Origin: Verrucomicrobiia bacterium
GTDB lineage: Bacteria > Verrucomicrobiota > Verrucomicrobiia > Verrucomicrobiales > Akkermansiaceae
Length of the DNA: 36,956 nucleotides
NCBI GenBank assembly: GCA_030431475.1
Contig: JAUIJD010000047.1
Location: 1-36,956, forward strand
Direction: 5' to 3'
Shown: positions 1 to 6,356 of the stretch, piece by piece
How the letters are laid out: every line of letters starts with the position of its first letter
Numbering within the stretch: position 1 is the first letter of the stretch
Translations under genes and position numbers: made by a program
The notes under the pieces: model-generated
What the model was told of the DNA's origin: nothing
Database searches by the model: none
Seen by the model: the letters and a program-made list of their open reading frames with translations, nothing else

Positions 1-744
1 GCCCCCGCGGGCCGCTACACCGACACCCCGGGCCTCTCCACCTCCTACCCCGTCCCGGCCGGCACCTACGGACCCATCGCCGGGCTTTCCAGCGGCATCC
101 CGACCCCGACCGGACACTTCACCGACGCCTCGGGCCGCATCGCCCCGTCGCCCGCCCCGGCCGGAAAGTTCGCGCCGAGCGCCGGCCTCACCACCTGCCT
201 CGACGCCCCGCGCGGCAAGTATGTCCCCGTCGCCGGCATGCCGAGTGCCATCGACGCGAGCCCGGGATACTTCGTCGCGGATCCCGGCCAGACCCAGCAG
301 ATGCCCTCGCCTGCCGGTCGCTACGTCCCGGTCAGCAACGCCACCTCCGCCGTCGAAGCGCCGGCCGGCACCTACGCGCCCATCGCCGGCATGCGAGCCG
401 CCATTCCCGCACCCGAGGGCACCTATGCCCCGGATGCCGGTGCCACCCGCGTTCTGAAAGTGCCCGCCGGGTCCACCAGCTCGGGCGAAGGGGCCAGCGA
501 GGTCCAGCCGCTGCCGCAGCTCACCATCACCGCCTACACGCTGGAGCCGAACGGTGACAACACGATCAGCTTCGAGACGGCCACCGACCAGAATTACGCG
601 ATCTTCTATACCGAAAACCTCGTCGACTACACTGGGCTCGAGTTCGTCGCCGGCACCGGCGGCGTCGTCACCCGCACCTTCACCCCGCCGGTGTCCACCA
701 CCGGACGGCGCTTCTACGTCGTCGGACCGGCCGAAGTGCCCTGA
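1..744 (+). CDS. C-terminal part of a large repeat-containing secreted protein (5' end outside window)
   Basis: The frame is open from the first base, so the start lies upstream of the window; 247 residues are visible. Residues 2-154 are nine tandem 17-residue units of the type PAGTYAPIAGMRAAIPA, with a conserved P-x-G-x-[YF] opening and usually P-x-A-G in the middle. Residues 155-247 form a non-repeat tail ending RRFYVVGPAEVP, which reads like the short beta-rich tails that close many verrucomicrobial secreted proteins. The units are alanine-, proline- and glycine-rich with regularly spaced aromatic residues, consistent with an extended surface stalk or adhesin. I do not recognise a named family, and function is unknown. 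Its last 31 bases overlap the end of the convergent gene on the other strand. Confidence 0.75.
   Translation, partial: APAGRYTDTPGLSTSYPVPAGTYGPIAGLSSGIPTPTGHFTDASGRIAPSPAPAGKFAPSAGLTTCLDAPRGKYVPVAGMPSAIDASPGYFVADPGQTQQMPSPAGRYVPVSNATSAVEAPAGTYAPIAGMRAAIPAPEGTYAPDAGATRVLKVPAGSTSSGEGASEVQPLPQLTITAYTLEPNGDNTISFETATDQNYAIFYTENLVDYTGLEFVAGTGGVVTRTFTPPVSTTGRRFYVVGPAEVP
4..465 (+). repeat. Tandem 51-bp coding repeats (nine 17-residue units)
   Basis: Units begin at residues 2, 19, 36, 53, 70, 87, 104, 121 and 138 of the partial protein, exactly 51 bp apart with no indels between units. The fifth unit (SPGYFVADPG...) and the sixth (PAGRYVPVSN...) are the most diverged. Seven of the nine units keep an aromatic residue two positions after the glycine of the opening P-x-G. 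The array probably continues upstream of the window. Confidence 0.8.
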
Positions 745-1388
745 TCGCCGGCCAGCTCCGCGACCAGGTCGCGCCCGCCGAGCGCCCCGAGCCGCCCGAG
801 CTCACCGCGCAGCGTCCGCCATGCCGGTTCGCCGCCCGCGGCCGGCATGCCGCAGGGCGTGAACGAGCCGAAGCCCGGATAGCCCTGCACCGCCGCCGGG
901 TCCTGCTCCGGTCGGGCAAGTGTCAGCACCGGGCGTCCGCCCCCACCCCGCCGCAGCAGCAGCGGGTGCATCCAGCACGAGACCGGCTTCCACCACCACG
1001 GATGCCGCCCCTCGTCCATCGCCAGGCGCTGGAGCAGGCAGCGGTGCTCCGGGTCGAGAAAGACGCAGCGGGTGCGGGGAAAGTGGGCCGGAAAGTCATC
1101 GGCCAGCTCTGAGGATGTCGCCTCGACGGTCGCCGTCTTCACCCGACCCTCCCGCCGCTCCAACCACTCGCGACGGTCAAAGCCGTACTTCGAAAGCCGC
1201 CCGACGATCGCCAAGATCCCCGCTTCCTGCTCGCGATCGAGGAACACGCCGTCGTGGCAACAGGTCGCGCGGCATTTCGTCAGCTCGCAGACTTTCAGCG
1301 GCATCGCGAAGGCCTCGTGATCGAGCGCCGCCTCGCGGACCTGCCGGCCGAGTTCGCGCTGGGCTTCGGGAAAGGCGATGAGCTTCAT
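714..1388 (-). CDS. YkgJ-like cysteine-cluster protein
   Basis: A 224-residue protein starting at MKLIAFPEAQ. The longer in-frame start at 1430 is rejected because its extra residues are read from a REP-like hairpin. Near residues 34-46 it carries the cluster C-x5-C-x3-CC (CELTKCRATCCHDG). Further single cysteines follow at RTRCVFL, HRCLLQ and SCWMHP. This pattern belongs to the YkgJ/CxxCxxCC zinc- or iron-chelating group, whose biochemical role is mostly unknown. No signal peptide is visible, so it is probably cytoplasmic. It is the last gene of a minus-strand block and overlaps the convergent repeat-protein gene by 31 bp. The family assignment rests on the cysteine pattern only. Confidence 0.7.
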   Translation of the reverse strand: MKLIAFPEAQRELGRQVREAALDHEAFAMPLKVCELTKCRATCCHDGVFLDREQEAGILAIVGRLSKYGFDRREWLERREGRVKTATVEATSSELADDFPAHFPRTRCVFLDPEHRCLLQRLAMDEGRHPWWWKPVSCWMHPLLLRRGGGGRPVLTLARPEQDPAAVQGYPGFGSFTPCGMPAAGGEPAWRTLRGELGRLGALGGRDLVAELAGDQGTSAGPTT

Positions 1389-1410
1389 GACGGGCCGTAT
1401 TCGGTTAGGA

Positions 1411-1466
1411 CCGCGAGCTTCAGCTCGCATCTGCCGGGCCGGAGAAATGCGAGCTGAAGCTCGCGG
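1411..1466. repeat. REP-like element: perfect 20-bp inverted repeat with 16-base loop
   Basis: Bases 1411-1430 are the exact reverse complement of 1447-1466, with 16 bases between them. Each arm also contains its own smaller palindrome (GCGAGC-TTCA-GCTCGC), so several alternative folds are possible. It sits between the start of the cysteine-cluster gene and the end of the GTPase gene. Both genes are on the minus strand, so the hairpin would form in any shared transcript. Structure and location fit a REP/BIME-type repeat. No RAYT transposase is present in the window. Confidence 0.8.
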
Positions 1467-1485
1467 CCCGTCTGAAGGCGGCCCC

Positions 1486-2934
1486 TCACGCCTCCTCGAC
1501 CTCCTCCAGGCATTCGAGCAGCTCGGCGAACACCTCGGGCTCCCGACCGCGGTCGGGCGAACCCTTCAGGCACGAGCTGAACCACTTCTGAAGCAGGCTC
1601 CGTCGGCCCGAGTCGAATCCACGCGCGAAGCCGTCGCCGCCTTCGTCGAGCGGGGAAAGATCGCGGCGGCCGTGGGCCCGGGCGAGGATGCTGCGGTATC
1701 GGACCAGCATCGAGTCGAGCAGCACCCAGGGGAAATTCGGGTTCTTCGGCGGGCCGACGACCAGGGTTTCGCCGTCACCGGCATTCCACTTCAGCCCGCC
1801 GCCCAGCTTGATCTTCAGCTCGGGCAGCTTGCCGCCCTTGAGAAAGGCCGCCGTGCCGCCGCCGAGCGCGCCGATCACGGTGCCGGCGCCGAGGCTGTGG
1901 ACGCCGACACCGAGGTCGAAGGCCGCGCCCGCCGCCCCGCCGGCCACGGCACCGGCAGCGATGAGCTGCCAGCGGTTCAGCCCCCAGCGGCGCCAGGTTT
2001 CCTCGGTCGCCAGGTCGAGCCCGCGGTGGGCCGCCGGATCGATGTCGGCCGCGATCAGGTGGTGACGGTAGGTGTCGAGCCAGCGGTCGAGGCAGGCCGC
2101 CTCGAACTTCGCCAACTTGCCGTAGTACTCGGCGATCAGGGCCTCCTCCTTCCGCTCGCGGCGGGTCGGCACCCCCTGGTCGCGCTCGTCGAGACCCTCG
2201 CGGGTGCGCAGCGTGAGCGACTTCTCGAGGAAATCGACCAGCGCCTCGGCGGCGTCCTCGCGCCGCTGGTCCCACTCGCGCTCCATCGCCTCGATCACGT
2301 GCTCGATGCGTCCGGCGTGGCGCTCCTCGATCTGGAGCAGGGAAAGCAGCAGCTTACGGCGTTCGTCGTACTTCGCCTCGTGCGCGTCGAAGGTTCGGAC
2401 CAGGTTGAAGGAGGTTCCGAGCCGCTCCCTCCACGCCTCCTCGTGCTCGTTCGGCGGCCCCTGCGGGTTCAGCAGTGCCAGCCGCGGCCGCCCGCTCCAG
2501 CGCAGGATCTCGATTTCGGCGACGAAGGAATCGCGCAGCGGCTTGCAGGGATCGACGACGTAGAGGATGCCCGCGCCCTTCACGATCGGCTCGAGCAGCC
2601 GCACCTCGTCGGGATAGTCGTCGCGGCATTCCTCGACGAAGCGCCGCACTTCGTCCGGCCCGGGCGTGCCGTCGCCGGCCATCCGCTCGATCTCGCGCAT
2701 CGCCTCGACCGGTTGCTGGAAGCCCGGCGAGTCGAAGAAGCGGATCCATTCCTCGTCGTCGTAAATCACCGGCAGCGGCTGGACCTCGGTCGTCTCCCCC
2801 GGCGTCGCGGAAACCCGCAGCACCGCGTCGTCATCGACCTCCAGCAAGGTCGCCAGCGTCGCCGTCTTGCCGGCGTTCACCCGCCCGACCACGACGAAGG
2901 CCGGCACGTCGTCGTTCCACCAGTCGTCGCTCAT
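1486..2934 (-). CDS. DUF3482-type GTPase, partner of the DUF2868 membrane protein
   Basis: A 482-residue protein starting at MSDDWWNDDVP; this ATG is immediately followed by the P-loop domain, and longer in-frame starts run into repeat DNA. The N-terminal domain is an Era/dynamin-like GTPase: G1 GRVNAGKT (17-24), a threonine-rich G2 (TPGETTE, about 44-50) and G3 DSPG (68-71). The usual NKxD is not obvious; the matching strand reads LLNPQG. The C-terminal half contains a stretch rich in A and G (about AAGAVAGGAAGAAFDLGVG) that could insert in or contact a membrane, as in DUF3482 proteins. In many proteobacteria a DUF2868 gene directly precedes a DUF3482 gene, and the same order is seen here. 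The cellular role is not known to me. Confidence 0.85.
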   Translation of the reverse strand: MSDDWWNDDVPAFVVVGRVNAGKTATLATLLEVDDDAVLRVSATPGETTEVQPLPVIYDDEEWIRFFDSPGFQQPVEAMREIERMAGDGTPGPDEVRRFVEECRDDYPDEVRLLEPIVKGAGILYVVDPCKPLRDSFVAEIEILRWSGRPRLALLNPQGPPNEHEEAWRERLGTSFNLVRTFDAHEAKYDERRKLLLSLLQIEERHAGRIEHVIEAMEREWDQRREDAAEALVDFLEKSLTLRTREGLDERDQGVPTRRERKEEALIAEYYGKLAKFEAACLDRWLDTYRHHLIAADIDPAAHRGLDLATEETWRRWGLNRWQLIAAGAVAGGAAGAAFDLGVGVHSLGAGTVIGALGGGTAAFLKGGKLPELKIKLGGGLKWNAGDGETLVVGPPKNPNFPWVLLDSMLVRYRSILARAHGRRDLSPLDEGGDGFARGFDSGRRSLLQKWFSSCLKGSPDRGREPEVFAELLECLEEVEEA

Positions 2935-3037
2935 GACTTCTCGTAAAAGACCAGTTCCAGTTGCCGTGGCCGGGGCTTCCAGCCCCGTCGCCGATCCCTT
3001 TTCTTCATGATGGCTCGAAAAACACGAGTTCCAGTTC
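2931..3037 (-). repeat. Degenerate 33-bp direct duplication flanking a REP-like hairpin
   Basis: Minus-strand copies at 3037-3005 and 2963-2931 match at about 26 of 33 positions. The first is the true 3' end of the DUF2868 gene (ELELVFFEPS, stop). The second would encode QLELVFYEKS, stop, and its TGA overlaps the ATG of the GTPase gene as ATGA. The 41 bases between the copies (2964-3004) contain the hairpin at 2971-2987. This suggests the two genes once overlapped and were separated by insertion or duplication. Confidence 0.75.
2971..2987. repeat. Short REP-like hairpin (7-bp stem, 3-base loop)
   Basis: CGGGGCT-TCC-AGCCCCG is a perfect stem-loop in the gap between the DUF2868 and DUF3482 genes. 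There is no T-run on either side, so it is not a typical terminator. A processed-mRNA hairpin or a REP-type repeat is more likely. It lies between the two copies of the 33-bp duplication. Confidence 0.6.
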
Positions 3038-4324
3038 CTCCCCACCCCGCTCGTCAACGAAGCGCTCCCACTGCGCGCGCTCCTCGTCGGTCACCGGATC
3101 GATCGCGCCCTCGACCGGATCGCCGACCAGCAGCACGCGGCGTCTTTCCCCGGCGCGCGACGCCACCTCGGCCAGGGCCCGCTCCATCTGCCGGGGCGCC
3201 AGCGACCAGCCCTCGGCGAAGAGCACGATGCCGGCCGGGGCCTTGGCCAGCGCCGCCCGGGCCGCCTCCTCGCGGTCCTCGTCGAGCACCCCGAGGCTTT
3301 CCCAGGCCGTCGGGTTCATCCGCAGCCGGCGCAGCAGGAAGGGCCGCAGCGCTTCGTGGTCCGGTTCAGCCCCGCCGACCGTCACCACCAGCGCCCCATC
3401 GACCGGGCCCTTCGGCTCCTCGCCGCGGCGCACCGCATTCAGCTCGCGCCACAGCTTGCGATGGTGCGGCGCCTGGAAAGTCAGCGCGGCCAGTGCCCGG
3501 CGCTTTTGCCAGCCCATCCATCCGGCCAGCAGCAGCCGCGGCAGCACGCCCCAAACCGCCAGCGCCATCAGCGAAAAGCTCCACCACCCGAGTCCGCCCT
3601 CCATCCAGTCGGCACCCGACCGCGACGCATCGACATTCGGTACCGCCCGCGGCAGCCACGCCGCCCACGGCGCCGACAGCACCGCCACCGCGCCGTCGAG
3701 GAAGCTCCGCATCGCGCTCTCGGTGGTCGTCTCCCAGAAAAACCCGACGCGTTTGAACAACACCATCGCCCCGAGCCCGGCGAAGGCCCCGGCATGAAAT
3801 GCCGCCGCGACCATCTGGGTGCGCGCCGCCAGATGCCAGGCCAGCACCCGCACCAGCTCGCCGCTGCGGCGGATCCGCTCGAGCCCGGCCCGCCATTCGT
3901 CGCCGACGAAGCGCAGCGACAGCTTCTCGACCAGCCCGCCGATCAACCCGATGCCCGGGACGAAACCCCGCAGCAGCCAGCCGACCGCCCCGAACGCCAG
4001 CAACAGCCACGGCAGCACCAGCGTCGCCGAAAGCATCCAGATCACGTTCACGCCCGAACTGGCCCGGTCGAGCGATCCCCACACCGCCCCGGCACCGGCG
4101 ACCGCCGCCACGGCCGCCAGCAGCATCGCCGCTCCGCCGATGCCGGCGAGCCAGCGGCGGCCGGGCCCCTCGGTCTCGCCGCCCTCCAGCCAGCGCCGCA
4201 TCACCGCCGCCCGCGGGCCGCCCTCCCGGTCCGGCGACGCCTTTCCGTCCCACGACGCCAGCACGCTTTCGAAGTCGATCAGCTTCGCAAGCGTCCAGCG
4301 CGATTCGGGCTCCTTCGCAGGCAC
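3005..4324 (-). CDS. DUF2868 integral membrane protein
   Basis: A 439-residue protein from a GTG start (4324-4322) placed just before PAKEPESRWTLAKLIDFE, where the conserved N-terminal helix begins. An ATG at 4411 would add 29 residues read from low-quality intergenic DNA, so I prefer GTG. Four hydrophobic stretches are visible: around WLAGIGGAAMLLAAVAAVAG, VIWMLSATLVLPWLLLAFG, AGLGAMVLF and WSFSLMALAVWGVLP. A soluble C-terminal domain follows, with WSLAPRQMERALAE and a RRRVLLVGDPVEG strand. This matches the DUF2868 layout. It lies upstream of the DUF3482 GTPase on the same strand, the arrangement known from other bacteria, so the two probably form a membrane-tethered GTPase pair. The 125 bp upstream (4325-4449) hold no gene. 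Confidence 0.8.
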   Translation of the reverse strand: MPAKEPESRWTLAKLIDFESVLASWDGKASPDREGGPRAAVMRRWLEGGETEGPGRRWLAGIGGAAMLLAAVAAVAGAGAVWGSLDRASSGVNVIWMLSATLVLPWLLLAFGAVGWLLRGFVPGIGLIGGLVEKLSLRFVGDEWRAGLERIRRSGELVRVLAWHLAARTQMVAAAFHAGAFAGLGAMVLFKRVGFFWETTTESAMRSFLDGAVAVLSAPWAAWLPRAVPNVDASRSGADWMEGGLGWWSFSLMALAVWGVLPRLLLAGWMGWQKRRALAALTFQAPHHRKLWRELNAVRRGEEPKGPVDGALVVTVGGAEPDHEALRPFLLRRLRMNPTAWESLGVLDEDREEAARAALAKAPAGIVLFAEGWSLAPRQMERALAEVASRAGERRRVLLVGDPVEGAIDPVTDEERAQWERFVDERGGEELELVFFEPS

Positions 4325-4449
4325 ACCCCGACTCTCCGCATCCTCCCCGCGGTGGCAAGGAGGGAAGAGACGGGAAAGCCCGCGGCACCCTCCGGGTCGC
4401 GCTCCCGGCACCCGGGCACCCTGTCATCAACTCTCGCGCCGAGACGCGC

Positions 4450-5220
4450 TCAGAAGGTCCGCAGCCGGAAGAACGCCCGCGGCCCGAGCGTCGCCTTCTG
4501 AAACACGCGGGGCGGGGCCTCGCTGTCGAGCTCGATCCAGCTCGACGAAGGATCTCCAAACTCCGCGCGCTGCAGGAGACCCGGACCCTGCCAGTCGACC
4601 ACCACCTCGGTCTCACCGACCTCGATCTGCAGCCGGGGCTGCTCCCGCGCGACGACCGCGGCCCCGATGCCGACTTCGGCCGAGACCACCTGACCGACGA
4701 GGGGATTGAAGAAGGCAATCTCGGTGGCGTCGTTCAGATCGTCGGGAAGGAAGGCCGGGTCGCTCACCCCGAGAACCACCTGGCCGGGGAGCAGGACCAC
4801 CTGCGCGCCGGCCGGAAGAGGATCCGGATTCCCCAAGGTCACCGCGCCGAAGAAGTCGGTCGCGTCGATGTCGCCCCCCGTGTTCGACCGCGACCCCCAG
4901 GTGCCGAAGCCGCCCGTGGAAGTCCGGTTCAGCGACGGGAGGTAGGTGCGGAGCTCCGACTCGCTGCTCGAAGCACTGACAAACCCGTCCACCGCCGGGC
5001 CATGCGCCGGCGAGTAGACATCGCGCAGGACGAAACCGAGCGTGAAGTTGCTGCCCACCCCGGTATCGAGGCTCAGGGACACCGGCTCGTTGAGCGTGAA
5101 CACGATCTTCCCGTCGGCGGGCCGCTGGCTGATGACGGCGACCGGGATCGGGTCGGCCATCAGGGTCGGTAGGAACAGGCTGACGAGGAGGCCGTGGAAG
5201 CGGGCGGAGCTTTTGATCAT
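4450..5220 (-). CDS. Secreted protein of unknown function
   Basis: A 256-residue protein with an N-terminal signal peptide (MIKSSARFHGLLVSLFLPTLMA, likely cut after LMA). The mature part is rich in G, S, D and hydrophobic beta-strand patterns (PIPVAVISQRPADGKIVFTL, GGFGTWGSRSNTGGDIDATD, AGAQVVLLPGQVVLGVSD). It ends with a module LLQRAEFGDPSSSWIELD...RAFFRLRTF, which resembles the short C-terminal tail found on many exported verrucomicrobial proteins. No catalytic motif was recognised. It is transcribed in the same direction as its neighbours, and the 54-bp gap to the metallo-hydrolase end contains nothing clear. Confidence 0.7.
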   Translation of the reverse strand: MIKSSARFHGLLVSLFLPTLMADPIPVAVISQRPADGKIVFTLNEPVSLSLDTGVGSNFTLGFVLRDVYSPAHGPAVDGFVSASSSESELRTYLPSLNRTSTGGFGTWGSRSNTGGDIDATDFFGAVTLGNPDPLPAGAQVVLLPGQVVLGVSDPAFLPDDLNDATEIAFFNPLVGQVVSAEVGIGAAVVAREQPRLQIEVGETEVVVDWQGPGLLQRAEFGDPSSSWIELDSEAPPRVFQKATLGPRAFFRLRTF

Positions 5221-5274
5221 GCCCGTGACCTAACAAGACGCCCCGGCGGGAAAAAGCCCGGAGTGGGGACCATC

Positions 5275-6075
5275 TCACCCGAACAGCTCATCCGCCCTGA
5301 AGGCGATGTCGCAGGGCGCCGCCGGCCCCTCGTGCCAGCCGCAGGGCTCATCCTGGCAGGCGCAGGCGATCTCGGGGACCAGCCCCTGCACCGCCGCCAG
5401 CGCGACCTCCGCCGTGTTGCAGTCGCGGCTCAGGTGGCCGAGCACCACCTGCCGCAGCCCGTCCTTCGCCAGCCCGGCCACCAGTTCGGCCGTCTGGGCA
5501 TTGGAAAGGTGGCCGTGGCGCGAGGCGATGCGCTGCTTGGTCGACCACGGACGCCGGGTGTCTGCCTCGAGCAGGGCATCGTCGTAGTTGGCCTCGACGA
5601 AGAGCGCATCGACGCCCCGCAGCGCCTCGGTCACCCGCGGGGTCACGTGGCCGCTGTCGCTGACCAGCCCGACCGCGCGCGCCTCGCTGCGGAAAACGAA
5701 GCCCACCGGCTCGACGGCGTCGTGCGGGACCGCGAAGGACTGGATCGACAGCCCGTCGAGCGAGAAGGTCGCGCCGCTTTCGAAGATCTTCCACGACGCC
5801 GCCGCGACCTGCTCGCGGACGACCTCGCGGGTCATCGGCGTGGCGTAGATCGGCGCCGCCATCGATTTCATCAGCACCCGCAGTCCCTTCACGTGGTCGC
5901 CGTGCTCGTGGGTCAGCAGGATCGCATCGACCGACTCCGGCTCGATCCCCATCAGGCGCAGGCGGCGGACGATCTGGCGGGCCGACAGTCCGGCATCGAC
6001 CAGCACCCGCTTCCCGCCGGCCTCGACCACGGCGGCGTTGCCGCCACTTCCGCTGCCGAGAACCGCAAACCGCAT
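5275..6075 (-). CDS. MBL-fold metallo-hydrolase, WalJ/YycJ-like
   Basis: A 266-residue protein. The start chosen is the ATG of MRFAVLGSGSGGN, the universal N-terminus of this family; upstream ATGs at 6099 and 6087 only add unrelated residues. The metallo-beta-lactamase signature THEHGDH is at 55-61, followed by later ligand-bearing motifs VSDSGHVT and LGHLSRDCNTAE. These proteins bind two metal ions; the WalJ/YycJ group has been linked to DNA repair or exonuclease activity and cell-cycle coordination in Firmicutes. The C-terminus carries extra cysteines and histidines (CACQDEPCGWHEG) that could bind another metal; this is unusual. The protein is cytoplasmic, and its gene is the first of the minus-strand block. 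Confidence 0.85.
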   Translation of the reverse strand: MRFAVLGSGSGGNAAVVEAGGKRVLVDAGLSARQIVRRLRLMGIEPESVDAILLTHEHGDHVKGLRVLMKSMAAPIYATPMTREVVREQVAAASWKIFESGATFSLDGLSIQSFAVPHDAVEPVGFVFRSEARAVGLVSDSGHVTPRVTEALRGVDALFVEANYDDALLEADTRRPWSTKQRIASRHGHLSNAQTAELVAGLAKDGLRQVVLGHLSRDCNTAEVALAAVQGLVPEIACACQDEPCGWHEGPAAPCDIAFRADELFG

Positions 6076-6139
6076 GGCCCGGATCATGCACGGACGCATC
6101 GCGGAGTTGAAAGCCGAAACCGATGCGGCATCATTCCTC

Positions 6140-6349
6140 GTGTCGTCCGCCAAGCAGACTGTGCGTGATGCGAAGCGGAGTTTTCTCGAAGTTCAAGGCG
6201 CGAGGAGGAAGCGAATCGAGATTCGTGACCGACGAGCAACGCAGAAATTCGGGAAAAGGCCGTATCGTTTCCCAATCCAACCCGCGAAGCGGCTTTTTCT
6301 CTTGAACTTTCAAAAACACATCATGGGCAGTCTGCTTGGCGGACGACAC
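6140..6349. mobile_element. MITE-like element with perfect 22-bp terminal inverted repeats
   Basis: Bases 6140-6161 are the exact reverse complement of 6328-6349. The 210-bp element has no convincing gene, and its interior is less GC-rich than its surroundings. The arms are also partly complementary further in (GAAGTTCAAG near 6190 against CTTGAACTTTC near 6301). It sits between divergent promoters and ends eight bases before the GTG start of the AsmA-like gene, so it probably now supplies that gene's leader. I could not find a target-site duplication. It may be a non-autonomous transposon or a large structured repeat. Confidence 0.6.
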
Positions 6350-6356
6350 TAGAAGC

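Noticed and set aside
1389-1430. Longer N-terminus for the cysteine-cluster protein
   Set aside because: The extra residues are encoded by one arm of the REP-like hairpin and by flanking DNA, so the ATG at 1388 is preferred.
5221-5274. GGGC-TTTTT-CCCG-like stem as a terminator of the metallo-hydrolase gene
   Set aside because: The stem is only about four base pairs and no T-run follows it on the minus strand.
6336-6356. TTG start for the AsmA-like protein
   Set aside because: It lies in the terminal repeat of the mobile-like element; GTG at 6357 directly precedes the basic and hydrophobic anchor.
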